From: a bacterium
GTDB taxonomy: Bacteria; Desulfobacterota; DSWW01
Direction of reading: 5' to 3'
Length of the DNA stretch: 64,000 nucleotides
Assembly (NCBI GenBank): GCA_028277985.1
Contig: JANQFG010000034.1
Location: forward strand, 54,529 to 118,528
The notes beneath the pieces are model-generated. The model was not told where the DNA came from. It saw nothing but the letters and a program-made list of their open reading frames with translations, and did no database searches. Numbering within the stretch: the stretch's first letter is position 1; the number at the start of each line of letters is the position of its first letter. The position numbers were made by a program, and so were the translations under genes. Of the stretch, positions 1 to 7,513 are shown piece by piece.

Positions 1-1
1 C

Positions 2-685
2 GAGCATCTGCAGGTCCGCATGGCACCGTGTCAGGGGGCCGCCATGGCGAGGCGCTACGGCTGGACGGTTGCGTTCGGCAAGGAGGACGTGGGGTGTGCC
101 ATCGCGGCAAACACCTACGGTTGGGACAGAACCGCGGATGAAGAGAACATGATCCGGTTCATGACCCACATGAATTATGCGAGCGATGCGGATGCGGCCC
201 GGAAAGCATTCGCCTCTTCCAGGAGGACGGAGTTCACGGAAGACCTGGTCGTTGTCTACTCTCCACTGGAGAGGACGAGGGTCGAGCCGGATGTGATCCT
301 GATCTACGTCAACCCGGCCCAACTGATGCGCCTCATTCACGGTGGAACGTACCACACCGGCGAACCGATCGCAGGCAGTTTCTCCGGAAGGGCCTCTTCA
401 TGCACGGAAGGCGTCATCGGGGCCTACCAGGACCAGTCCCTCAAGGTTGTGGTTCCGGGAAACGGAGACAGGGTCTGGGGCGGCTGCCAGGATCATGAGA
501 TGGTCATGGCCCTTCCTGCGGCGAAGCTGGCCGATGTCGTGCAGGGTCTCGAGAAGACGCACGCCCAAGGGATACGCTATCCGATCCCAACATACATGCG
601 TTACACCCCGGAGGTGGCGCTTTCTCTGCCCCTCTCCGATATCTTCGAGCCGGTCGACTTGTCCGGAATCGGCAAGAAGAAGTAG
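2..685 (+). CDS. DUF169 family protein, 5' end outside window
   Basis: The reading frame is open from the left edge of the window and continues upstream of the first internal ATG, so the N terminus is missing; 227 residues are visible. Cys residues in the contexts GCAIAANTYGW, SCTEGVIGAY and WGGCQDHEMVMALP, with the EM..LP motif, match my recollection of DUF169 (COG2043) proteins. Members are found in anaerobes and archaea near redox or one-carbon genes, but no reaction is established. The gene ends in a KKK tail and TAG, and converges with the Hsp70 gene 25 bases further on. I infer a cytosolic protein; the family call is from motif memory only. Confidence 0.7.
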   Translation, partial: EHLQVRMAPCQGAAMARRYGWTVAFGKEDVGCAIAANTYGWDRTADEENMIRFMTHMNYASDADAARKAFASSRRTEFTEDLVVVYSPLERTRVEPDVILIYVNPAQLMRLIHGGTYHTGEPIAGSFSGRASSCTEGVIGAYQDQSLKVVVPGNGDRVWGGCQDHEMVMALPAAKLADVVQGLEKTHAQGIRYPIPTYMRYTPEVALSLPLSDIFEPVDLSGIGKKK

Positions 686-710
686 GGGTATCCCTGAAGC
701 AGACGGCCGG

Positions 711-2534
711 TCAGGTCCTGGCTTCACGCTCCTGAAGATTGAACTCGAGCTTCCACCGCTGCTGGTCCTCCCTTGCCACGCACCACAGCTCGAGACTCCC
801 CACCTCGGTCACCTTGCTCTCCAGCCAGACCGGAATGATCTTGCCCCCCTCGCCCGACTCGCCGGCGGGGAGGAGCGTCTCCATGGTGGTTACCTCATCG
901 ATCTCCTCGTTCCAATCCTCTACCACCTCTCCGGCCTTGTCCTCTCGACGTGTCGTGGAAGCAAGGAGGTGAAACTCGGCAGGTTCTCCCAGCACGAGAC
1001 CGAACTCCTTCTCGCGAATGGCGGCCTCCGTCCCCTCTTCCATACCGAAGGGCACCACGCAAAGCGCCTTGAGCGGCGTGGGGACGCCGGGGACGGAAGG
1101 CATGGCGCTCTCGATGCCGATGTAGTAGGACCGGGCAGTGCCTGCACGGATCCGGATCCCCTGACCTCTTCGGGCAAGACCGTAGTAAGCGGCTCCCCGG
1201 GCCACTGCCAGATCGAGGTCCGCTGCAGGCAACTCGCGGATCGCTTCCCCTCCCCAGCTGCGGAGGGCCGCGACCACCCGTTCCCGCATCAGCGGAGACT
1301 TCATCACCCCACCGTTAAAGAGAACGGCCGTGGGAGAACCTCCCTGCCCTTCCGTGTCGGATGGGCGTGCCTGACGCATCAGGAACCTGGCGAGGTGGCG
1401 GGTGATCGCAGGGTCCGACTCATAGGGAAGGCCCATTTCCCTCATGCCGACCCTGGCCCCTTCTTTGGGCAGATCGGAGGCATCACACAAGGGAAGAAAG
1501 CCGTCCAGGAGGACCGATTCGGCCTCTTTACGGGTCAGATCGGTTCGCAGGGTTCCGCCGATCAGCGATGATCCCCGCCCGAGAATCACGACCGGCTCGG
1601 ATTCCAGGGTGCTATCCCCGAGAAGGCGCTCTTTGGCCGCCTGACAACTGTGCCAGAGCCCCCTGAATTGCCAGGCGTCAAGCTTCCTGGACTTTTCCGG
1701 CAGTTTCGCCCGGATCAGATGGGCAAGCGTCAGGTCCATGTTATCGCCGCCCAGAAGGATGTGATCGCCCACGGCCACCCTTTTCAAGGCGAGATTCCCC
1801 ACCTGCTCGGTCACCACGATCAGGCTGAAATCGGTTGTGCCCCCTCCCACGTCACAGACCAGGATCGAATCTCCCTTCTTGACTGCGTCACGCCACTCCT
1901 CACTCTGCGATTCGAGCCAGGCATAGAAAGCTGCCTGAGGCTCCTCCAACAGGGTGAAGTGCTCGAGGCCGGCGGACCGCGCGGCCTGGACCGTCAGTTC
2001 CCGGGCGACCGCGTCGAAGGACGCGGGCACGGTCAGATACAGATCCTGCTCTTCCAGGCGTGCCTCCGGGTCATGGGCTGCCATCTCATGGTTCCAGGCA
2101 TCCCGCAGATGCGCGAGCAGGCGAGCCGATGCCTCGACCGGAGAGACACGCCTCGCCTCCTCGGGGCTGTCCCAGGGAAGAATCGACCGGGTTCGGTCCA
2201 CACCGTCGTGGCAGAGCCATGATTTGGCTGAAGAGACGAGTCGATGCGGAATTTCCGTTCCGCGGGTTCGCGCAAACGACCCGACGGAGAAATCAGGCTC
2301 CTCCCGGCTCCAGGGGAGCATGAGGCCCCCTTCCGGGACATCGTGGGGACCGGGCAGAAAGAGGCTGGAGGGCAGTAGGGCCTGCTCGCCGACCTCGCCC
2401 GGGCTCACCACCTGTGAAATCTCGAGGATCCGTATGTCCGCCTTCTCGCTCGGGGAAGAGGCTGCTTCGGTGTAGGCGAGAACGCAGTTCGTGGTTCCCA
2501 GGTCGATGCCGATGATATACTTGTGATTTCCCAA
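711..2534 (-). CDS. Hsp70-family (DnaK-like) ATPase
   Basis: The 607-residue protein has the Hsp70 actin-fold signatures: phosphate-1 motif IDLGTTN at residues 10-16, VPASFD at 169-174, phosphate-2 motif DVGGGTTDF at 228-236, GGDNMD at 262-267 and an adenosine-type NGGVMKSPLMRERV motif near residue 410. It lacks the EEVD-like tail and clear lid of true DnaK, so it belongs to the divergent Hsp70 group of unknown client. The start is TTG (base 2534), chosen because the motif follows at once and GAGGAG lies about 10 bases upstream. It follows the DUF2760 gene by 46 bases on the same strand; this pairing recurs in deltaproteobacteria and suggests a joint function, possibly a membrane-linked chaperone. 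Confidence 0.88.
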   Translation of the reverse strand: MGNHKYIIGIDLGTTNCVLAYTEAASSPSEKADIRILEISQVVSPGEVGEQALLPSSLFLPGPHDVPEGGLMLPWSREEPDFSVGSFARTRGTEIPHRLVSSAKSWLCHDGVDRTRSILPWDSPEEARRVSPVEASARLLAHLRDAWNHEMAAHDPEARLEEQDLYLTVPASFDAVARELTVQAARSAGLEHFTLLEEPQAAFYAWLESQSEEWRDAVKKGDSILVCDVGGGTTDFSLIVVTEQVGNLALKRVAVGDHILLGGDNMDLTLAHLIRAKLPEKSRKLDAWQFRGLWHSCQAAKERLLGDSTLESEPVVILGRGSSLIGGTLRTDLTRKEAESVLLDGFLPLCDASDLPKEGARVGMREMGLPYESDPAITRHLARFLMRQARPSDTEGQGGSPTAVLFNGGVMKSPLMRERVVAALRSWGGEAIRELPAADLDLAVARGAAYYGLARRGQGIRIRAGTARSYYIGIESAMPSVPGVPTPLKALCVVPFGMEEGTEAAIREKEFGLVLGEPAEFHLLASTTRREDKAGEVVEDWNEEIDEVTTMETLLPAGESGEGGKIIPVWLESKVTEVGSLELWCVAREDQQRWKLEFNLQEREART

Positions 2535-2580
2535 AATTCGAACTCCTCGCGGATCGCATCCCTCGCGTTCTCGACCTGCT

Positions 2581-3336
2581 CTATTCGCCTATCTCCACCT
2601 CGGCAGGGGCCAGGACCCAGTCGATCTCCTTGTCCGGCGACTTCAGGGGAAGGTCCATACGCACGACTCGCCAACCTCGATGACGGAGGACGCCCCGAAA
2701 GGGCGGATCGCCCTGTACGTTGCCTGTGAGTCGCACGGCCTGGGGATCGAAGCCGGGTTCGATCGTCACCTCGGTTCCCTCCTCATCCGCGTAGACCGCC
2801 TCCAGACCCATGTTCTGCGCGAGCGCATCCTTGCAGCCCTGGTGAATGCTGCGGACCGCCGCACCGATCTGGCTGTCTTCGTACTCCCCGAGATCCTCCT
2901 CCAGGAAATCGACCAGCCGTCCCTGGCGCTGCAGGATGGAAAGAATCTGAATCGCCGGCCCGGGCGAAGGCTTGGAGGCTGCCTTCTTGACCGCCTGCAA
3001 CTCCTTCTCGAGGCGTTTCACCTCCTTCTTCAGAGGATCTTCGATGGGAGCGCCGCCCTGCTCTGCTATACCCGATTCCTCTGCCGGCCGAAATCGGCCG
3101 ACAAGCAGAAGTGCGACCCATAGGAGGATCGTTACGAGCCCCCCGAATCCGAACACGATCGGTGCCAGCATCTCGTGGTTTCCTTCAAGAAAAGTACGGA
3201 TGCTCCCAAGAGAAGCGCCCTCGTCGATCCCGGGGAATGCCTGCTTCGCCATCCAGAACAGGCAAGCGACCAGCAAGCCGTTGAACAATACGCAGAGCAC
3301 CAGGCTCTGAACACCAAATGTCTTCCTCTGACCCAT
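2581..3336 (-). CDS. DUF2760 domain protein (membrane-anchored)
   Basis: The 251-residue product starts with two hydrophobic segments (about residues 10-30 and 60-80), then a charged coiled coil rich in Lys/Glu (about 95-130) and a soluble C-terminal domain containing ILQRQGRLVDFLEED, typical of DUF2760. ATG at 3336 is preferred over the upstream codon because AGGAGG lies five bases in front of it. Function is unknown; it is the partner of the downstream Hsp70-like gene, and I infer that it anchors or recruits that ATPase at the cytoplasmic membrane. Confidence 0.8.
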   Translation of the reverse strand: MGQRKTFGVQSLVLCVLFNGLLVACLFWMAKQAFPGIDEGASLGSIRTFLEGNHEMLAPIVFGFGGLVTILLWVALLLVGRFRPAEESGIAEQGGAPIEDPLKKEVKRLEKELQAVKKAASKPSPGPAIQILSILQRQGRLVDFLEEDLGEYEDSQIGAAVRSIHQGCKDALAQNMGLEAVYADEEGTEVTIEPGFDPQAVRLTGNVQGDPPFRGVLRHRGWRVVRMDLPLKSPDKEIDWVLAPAEVEIGE

Positions 3337-3476
3337 GACCTCCTCCTGTTGTGGCACGCGGGAAACCTACTATTCTCCAGATTCTGAGCCATCCATCAAG
3401 GGGCTGTCGAGGAATCCGGGGTACGGCCCAACCCGGGGGCATGCCCTTTTTCCTAGTTCTTGGAGGGTTTTCCCGC

Positions 3477-3506
3477 TTGACCGCCTGCGATATCTCTTCC
3501 TATACT
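3477..3506 (+). promoter_or_regulatory. Sigma-70-type promoter of the 3542 hydrolase gene
   Basis: TTGACC (3477-3482), an 18-base spacer and TATACT (3501-3506) stand 35 bases in front of the ATG of the hydrolase gene. This is the only good promoter in the divergent region shared with the DUF2760 gene. Confidence 0.55.
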
Positions 3507-3541
3507 GGGGTTCTCGGCCATCGATTTTCTCGAGGTACCTC

Positions 3542-4495
3542 ATGCCGGATCCGATCAGAGACCCGATTTCGGCGCTTCACGCCTCTTTCTCCGAGCAGAG
3601 AATTGACGTGGACGAGGAGGTGAACCTCCGGGTCGTCTCCTGGCAACCGAAAGGCGACGATGCTGGCTGCCCGATCGTCTTTGTGGCCGGATGGGTGTCG
3701 ATCGTGGCCGGTTGGGCAGAGTTCCTGCATGCCCTCACGCTGAGACACCCGGTCTATTACATCGAGACGCGGGAAAAGAAGTCGGCGGAGATCCGAAAGG
3801 GCCGATTGCGAACGAACGATTTCCGCATGGATCGATTTGCCCGGGACGTCATCACCGTCTGCTCGGAACTGCCGGTCGATATGGAGGATACGATCATCTC
3901 CGGCAGCTCATTGGGGGCCACGGTTCTTCTGGAGGCGCTGAAGCACGAGAAGCTCAAAGCCAAAGGCGTCTTTCTCGTCGGGCCGGCGAGCGAGTTCAGG
4001 ATCCCCTTTGCTCTCCGTTGGATGCCCTACCTGTTCCCATCCCCGGCTTATCACATGGTGAAACACTTCATCGTCTGGTACTTCCGCCACTTTCGGGTCA
4101 ACGTCAAGGAAGAGCCGGAACAGATGGGGCGCTATGAGAACACGATCCTTTCTGCGCATCCCCTGCGCATCAAGCTTTCGGGCCGGGCCTTCATGCCCTA
4201 TCAGGTCTGGCCGGATCTGGAAACGGTCAAGGCCCCGACCCGAATCGCTTATGCCTCCACCGACAAGCTGCATGCCTCGGATACGATGACCCGGATGGCC
4301 GAGACGATCCAGAGGGGCGACCTCCTGGCCTGCGAATCGAACAAGTACATGCACAGCGCGCCCCTGGCAGATGACGTTTGCCGATTCGTCACGGATATCC
4401 ATACCCTCTCCTCCGGCGGCGCCACGCACGGCACGGAAGGGACGACCCGGGAGGGGAAAGGCGCGGTTGATCTCCGGGAACAGCGCATGCCGTAG
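3542..4495 (+). CDS. Alpha/beta hydrolase
   Basis: The 317-residue protein has the alpha/beta-hydrolase order: strand IVFVAGWVSIVAGWAEF with the oxyanion region, nucleophile elbow SGSSLGAT (Ser near residue 125), and a C-terminal KYMHSAPL segment that could supply the His. The sequence upstream of the ATG at 3542 carries promoter elements rather than protein, so the longer open frame is rejected. No lid domain or substrate signature is recognised; a lipid- or ester-type substrate is possible. It stands alone, between a promoter and a shared bidirectional terminator. The last 30 residues are low-complexity and probably unstructured. Confidence 0.7.
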   Translation: MPDPIRDPISALHASFSEQRIDVDEEVNLRVVSWQPKGDDAGCPIVFVAGWVSIVAGWAEFLHALTLRHPVYYIETREKKSAEIRKGRLRTNDFRMDRFARDVITVCSELPVDMEDTIISGSSLGATVLLEALKHEKLKAKGVFLVGPASEFRIPFALRWMPYLFPSPAYHMVKHFIVWYFRHFRVNVKEEPEQMGRYENTILSAHPLRIKLSGRAFMPYQVWPDLETVKAPTRIAYASTDKLHASDTMTRMAETIQRGDLLACESNKYMHSAPLADDVCRFVTDIHTLSSGGATHGTEGTTREGKGAVDLREQRMP

Positions 4496-4522
4496 CGAAA
4501 AAGGGGTCTGATCCCTTTTTCG
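4496..4522. terminator. Bidirectional rho-independent terminator
   Basis: CGAAAAAGGG (4496-4505), a 7-base loop and CCCTTTTTCG (4513-4522) form a perfect 10-bp stem with A-tract and T-tract on opposite sides. It sits between two convergent genes ending at 4495 and 4537, so it can serve both. Confidence 0.85.
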
Positions 4523-4536
4523 TCTTCGTCCCCCGC

Positions 4537-5340
4537 TCAGTCGGACATGCCGCTTCTTCCCTTGTTCTCAGTCGGCAAGATGACCAGCCCCTGGTCGGCC
4601 GCGTCGCAAAGAAGCGCCTCGCCATCCTCTACCGTGATGCCTGCAGCAGCAACGGCCTCCTCGAGTGGAATCGCATCGTGCACGACCTTGAAGGCGAACA
4701 GCATGGGATCCCTGGCCCTTCGGAGGACCGGGTTGTGGGTGGTGGGATGCCTGAACAGAAAGACAACGCCGGGGTTCTCGGTTTCCGGGATGGCGGGGAC
4801 CCCGTCGGGGAAGCCTTTGGCTTGCTCCTCACGCCATAGAAACACGTACTCCACCACCGGGTACTCGAGCTCCATCACGATCAGGGTGGGATTGAGCACG
4901 GGCGCATCGATCTCCTCGGGCGACGGAATCGACTTCAGGGTCGAGTAGACCACCCATTCACGCCATTCCAACTCGGCCAGCTCCAGATGGAAACCGGTGA
5001 TGCCGAACCGTGGATCGTCCGCCCACTGGGACAGGAAACGGGGGAATTGAGCGCCATTCGCGTTCAACTCGTAGCTGTCCGAGGGATGGCTGCGGAAGTA
5101 CTCGGGCACGATCATGTCCCAGACCTGCTTCGGAAAGAGGCTGACCAGGACCGCAAAATTCTTCTCCAGCACGTTCCGGACGTGTCCGCTCACAAATCGG
5201 TGATAGATGGCCAACCGACTCTCATCGTTTCCTAGCTGTTCGGATGCCTCCGCAGCGGATATCTCCCCCCGGAGGAGCTGGTGTACGACCCACATCGTAT
5301 CCCGCAGGGAAAGCCTGGGAAGCTCGGCTGAAGTGGTCAT
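4537..5340 (-). CDS. DUF2063 partner protein of MNIO maturase (BufC/HvfC-like)
   Basis: The 267-residue protein starts with a helical domain containing AIYHRFVSGHVRNVLEKNF and LFPKQVWDMIVPEYFRSHPSDSY, typical of DUF2063, the proteins that pair with DUF692 enzymes in methanobactin-like, bufferin and HvfA-type RiPP loci. In those systems the partner binds the precursor and presents it to the iron enzyme. Its ATG (5340) overlaps the stop of the DUF692 gene as ATGA, showing translational coupling. The C-terminal half (FLWREEQ..., FLFRHPTTHNPVLRRA) resembles the beta domain of this group. The tail GRSGMSD ends near the shared terminator at 4496-4522. Confidence 0.85.
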   Translation of the reverse strand: MTTSAELPRLSLRDTMWVVHQLLRGEISAAEASEQLGNDESRLAIYHRFVSGHVRNVLEKNFAVLVSLFPKQVWDMIVPEYFRSHPSDSYELNANGAQFPRFLSQWADDPRFGITGFHLELAELEWREWVVYSTLKSIPSPEEIDAPVLNPTLIVMELEYPVVEYVFLWREEQAKGFPDGVPAIPETENPGVVFLFRHPTTHNPVLRRARDPMLFAFKVVHDAIPLEEAVAAAGITVEDGEALLCDAADQGLVILPTENKGRSGMSD

Positions 5341-6233
5341 GGCTTCGCCCCTTTCTCTTCTTCCCCCTCGCCGGCCAGAGCACGGTCGGCGGTCGTCCGG
5401 ACCTTGCGGTTTTCCTCGAGAAGGGTTTCCAGGGTCGGAATGTTGTTGTCCCATTCGAGCAGGGTCCAGACCCGCCCCACCTTGTTGAGCGTGTACGCGT
5501 AGAGATCGAAGACTTCCTGCCGGATGTGCTCGCCGTGGGTGTCCAGAAGAAAGGGACCCGAGGCGTCGTGACCCGCGACATGGTACTGGAGAACACGGTC
5601 GGCGGGCATGGCATCGATGAATGCACGGGCATCATAGCCATGGTTGCGGGCATTGACATAGACGTTGTTCACGTCAAGAAGCAGTCCACAGTCGGCCCGA
5701 GTGATCACCTCGATCGTGAACTCCGCTTCGGTCATCTCGCTCGGCATGACTGCATAGTAGCTTATGTTCTCCACCAGGAAAGGAATGCCCATCATGCCCT
5801 GAACCCTCTTGATTCTCTGCACCAGGTGGCTCACCGCCTCCTCGGTAAAGGGCAGAGGAATCAGATCGTGGTAGGCGACCCCAAAGGCGGAAGAATAACA
5901 GAGATGGTCCGAGAACCAGGGGGGGCGCACCTGTTCGATCAGCTTCTTCAGGCGCTCGAGATAGGTCTCGTTCAGGGGATCGATCCCTCCGATGGACATG
6001 TTCACGCCGTGGGGGATGATCGGAAACATCTCCCTCGCCCTCTGCAGCACCTTCTGGGGACGGCCTCCGAATTCCATGAAGTTCTCGGAGACAATCTCTA
6101 GGAAATCGATCCCGTCGTGGTTGTCGAAGATTTCATCGAAATGAGGTCTTCTCAGCCCCACGCCGAACTTGAGGCTCGGTTTCGGCCAAGACTTCGACGG
6201 CCCGTCCTCCTTGGATCCCGCGGTATCCACCAT
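5337..6233 (-). CDS. MNIO (DUF692) multinuclear non-heme iron oxidase, RiPP maturase
   Basis: The 298-residue TIM-barrel protein carries the expected metal-ligand motifs of DUF692: PHGVNMSIGG (His75), SDHLCYSS (Asp109-His110), LVENISYY (Glu155, Asn156), LLLDVNNVYVN (Asp187), YHVAGHD (His218, His222), DTHG (Asp231, His233) and LEWDNNIP (Glu260, Asp262). MNIO enzymes modify Cys residues of ribosomal peptides, for example to oxazolone/thioamide pairs or thiooxazoles. The ATG at 6233 is chosen over an upstream codon because GGAG lies about 7 bases before it and the extra residues look non-coding. The Cys-rich precursor gene is 246 bases upstream on the same strand, and the DUF2063 gene overlaps its stop. 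Confidence 0.92.
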   Translation of the reverse strand: MVDTAGSKEDGPSKSWPKPSLKFGVGLRRPHFDEIFDNHDGIDFLEIVSENFMEFGGRPQKVLQRAREMFPIIPHGVNMSIGGIDPLNETYLERLKKLIEQVRPPWFSDHLCYSSAFGVAYHDLIPLPFTEEAVSHLVQRIKRVQGMMGIPFLVENISYYAVMPSEMTEAEFTIEVITRADCGLLLDVNNVYVNARNHGYDARAFIDAMPADRVLQYHVAGHDASGPFLLDTHGEHIRQEVFDLYAYTLNKVGRVWTLLEWDNNIPTLETLLEENRKVRTTADRALAGEGEEEKGAKP

Positions 6234-6479
6234 AGGGAGCTCCTTCTGTACAGGCCACGCCTCGAAAGCTGCCGCGCTCGCCCGGCTTGCGCCGACGAGT
6301 CTAGTGCGAAAGGTCTTCGGAAGGCAAACATGGAGACGCCGCATGATCCCGTCGTGTGAAGACGTTGACCGTGCGGCGTCATTCCTCTAGAAAAGTAGGG
6401 GACGCCTGAAGCTCCCGCCGAGGATCTCGGCCCTGCAGTCGTCTCCAGGCAAGGGCGCCCCCATTTGTTGAGATCCGGT

Positions 6480-6698
6480 TTATTCTGAGCCCTCGTCGTC
6501 CGGCTTGTCGCTCCCGCAATTGCCCGACCCGCAGTTTCCGCTGCCACATTGACCGTCGGCTCCCTTGGCCAGGGTGTGAATGTCCGCCCTGTCCGCTCTC
6601 GCTTCCGCTTGGGTCCCGGCGTTCGCCTGGAGGGACAACCCTCCGAGACTGATGGCAACCGCCAGTGCCCCCGTGCTCAGTATCTTGTTTGTTTTCAT
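6480..6698 (-). CDS. Cys-rich secreted RiPP precursor (bufferin/HvfA-like)
   Basis: The 72-residue peptide has a signal sequence (MKTNKILSTGALAVAISLGG, cut probably after LQANAG), a short charged linker and a Cys repeat QCGSGNCGSGNCGS, followed by an acidic tail. Repeats of Cys-Gly on a secreted peptide next to DUF692 and DUF2063 genes are the hallmark of MNIO-modified metal-binding RiPPs. Three Cys with period five are likely modification sites. ATG at 6698 is selected because GAGGAG lies 5-6 bases upstream; the longer frame would add a charged stretch before the signal peptide. It is the first gene of the locus, behind an ECF-type promoter at 6745-6770. Final product structure and metal (copper or another) cannot be read from sequence. 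Confidence 0.85.
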   Translation of the reverse strand: MKTNKILSTGALAVAISLGGLSLQANAGTQAEARADRADIHTLAKGADGQCGSGNCGSGNCGSDKPDDEGSE

Positions 6699-6744
6699 CA
6701 GGAACTCCTCTTTTCGGTCTTGTGGTTGACTCTTGCCCATCCAT

Positions 6745-6770
6745 TTCGACGCCCGGCACGGAAAGGTTAC
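6745..6770 (-). promoter_or_regulatory. ECF-sigma-type promoter of the RiPP locus
   Basis: On the minus strand GTAACC (6770-6765), exactly 16 bases, then CGAA (6748-6745), with the precursor start codon 46 bases after the -10. GTAACC-N16-CGAA is, as I recall, the motif described for Caulobacter SigF, which controls heavy-metal-responsive bufferin genes. No sigma or anti-sigma gene is in the window. Confidence 0.6.
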
Positions 6771-6831
6771 ACGGGAGATCCCCTGTCACGTTTCGATTCA
6801 CTTGAGTTCCGTCGCCCCCGCCGGCGAAAAC

Positions 6832-6868
6832 TTGACCTGAAGGGAAGCTATGTGTATAGAATGTGTAT
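6832..6868 (+). promoter_or_regulatory. vapBC promoter with direct-repeat operator
   Basis: TTGACC (6832-6837), 17 bases, TATAGA (6855-6860) form a strong sigma-70 promoter 40 bases before the antitoxin ATG. TGTGTAT occurs twice (6851-6857 and 6862-6868), 11 bases apart (one helical turn) and straddling the -10, a likely site for autorepression by the antitoxin. Confidence 0.6.
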
Positions 6869-6899
6869 GAACTCGACCCTACCCGACGGAGGCTGAGCC

Positions 6900-7103
6900 A
6901 TGAGAACCAACATTGTTATTGATGATGACTTGCTCGCGGACGCCTTCTCCGTGAGTGATGCCAAGACGAAGAAAGAATTGATCCACGAGGCGCTGCGGGA
7001 CTATGTCCGGCTCAGAAGACGCAAGGACTTGACAGACCTCTCCGGTAAGGTCCGATTCATCAAAGACTATGACCACAAGAAAATGCGGAAGACTAGGACA
7101 TGA
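6900..7103 (+). CDS. vapB: VapB-type antitoxin
   Basis: The 67-residue protein begins with MRTNIVIDDDLLADAFSV, the ribbon-helix-helix DNA-binding strand of VapB antitoxins, then a helix (KTKKELIHEALRDYVRLRRR) and a basic C-terminal toxin-binding tail. Its stop overlaps the toxin ATG by four bases (ATGA), the usual arrangement for coupled antitoxin/toxin translation. It should neutralise the PIN-domain RNase and, with it, repress the promoter at 6832-6868. Confidence 0.88.
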   Translation: MRTNIVIDDDLLADAFSVSDAKTKKELIHEALRDYVRLRRRKDLTDLSGKVRFIKDYDHKKMRKTRT

Positions 7104-7507
7104 TCCTTGTTGACACTTCGGTCTGGATCGATGTCCTAAGAGACAAAAAGGGAGACATCGTCCGGGCGTTTCGAGAAAGGATAGGGGAAGGAACCTGCGT
7201 GCTGACGAGGTTCACCCAGATGGAACTCCTCCAGGGCGCCCGGAACGAGCAGGAGTGGAACGCTCTCGACGAGTACCTTGGAACTCAGTATTACCTCGAG
7301 GCATCCGAAGGGACCTGGCGAAACGCCGCACGGATCTACTTCGAACTCCGCCGAAAGGGAGTCACAATCAACAGTCCGATCGACTGCTGTATTGCGCACA
7401 TCGGGATGGAGTACGGAGCGCTCCTCCTACATCGTGACCAGGATTTTTCCAGGATGGCTCGTCGCCTTCCCTTGGAGGAAGAGTTCTTTAAATACGAAAA
7501 CCGTTGA
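7100..7507 (+). CDS. vapC: VapC-type PIN-domain RNase toxin
   Basis: The 135-residue protein shows the PIN fold signature: first acidic motif MILVDTSVWID (Asp5), MELLQGA (Glu of the second motif), SPIDCCIAHIG (Asp) and LHRDQDFSRMAR (Asp). These four acidic residues bind Mg/Mn for RNA cleavage, often of tRNA or rRNA loops in VapC toxins. It overlaps the antitoxin gene by four bases and ends just before the convergent symporter gene. All key residues are present, so it looks active. Confidence 0.9.
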   Translation: MILVDTSVWIDVLRDKKGDIVRAFRERIGEGTCVLTRFTQMELLQGARNEQEWNALDEYLGTQYYLEASEGTWRNAARIYFELRRKGVTINSPIDCCIAHIGMEYGALLLHRDQDFSRMARRLPLEEEFFKYENR

Positions 7508-7513
7508 CCTCTG

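Noticed and set aside
342..1571. Long plus-strand frame over the DUF169 end and the Hsp70 gene
   Set aside because: Spans two convergent real genes; no ribosome site and no protein-like composition.
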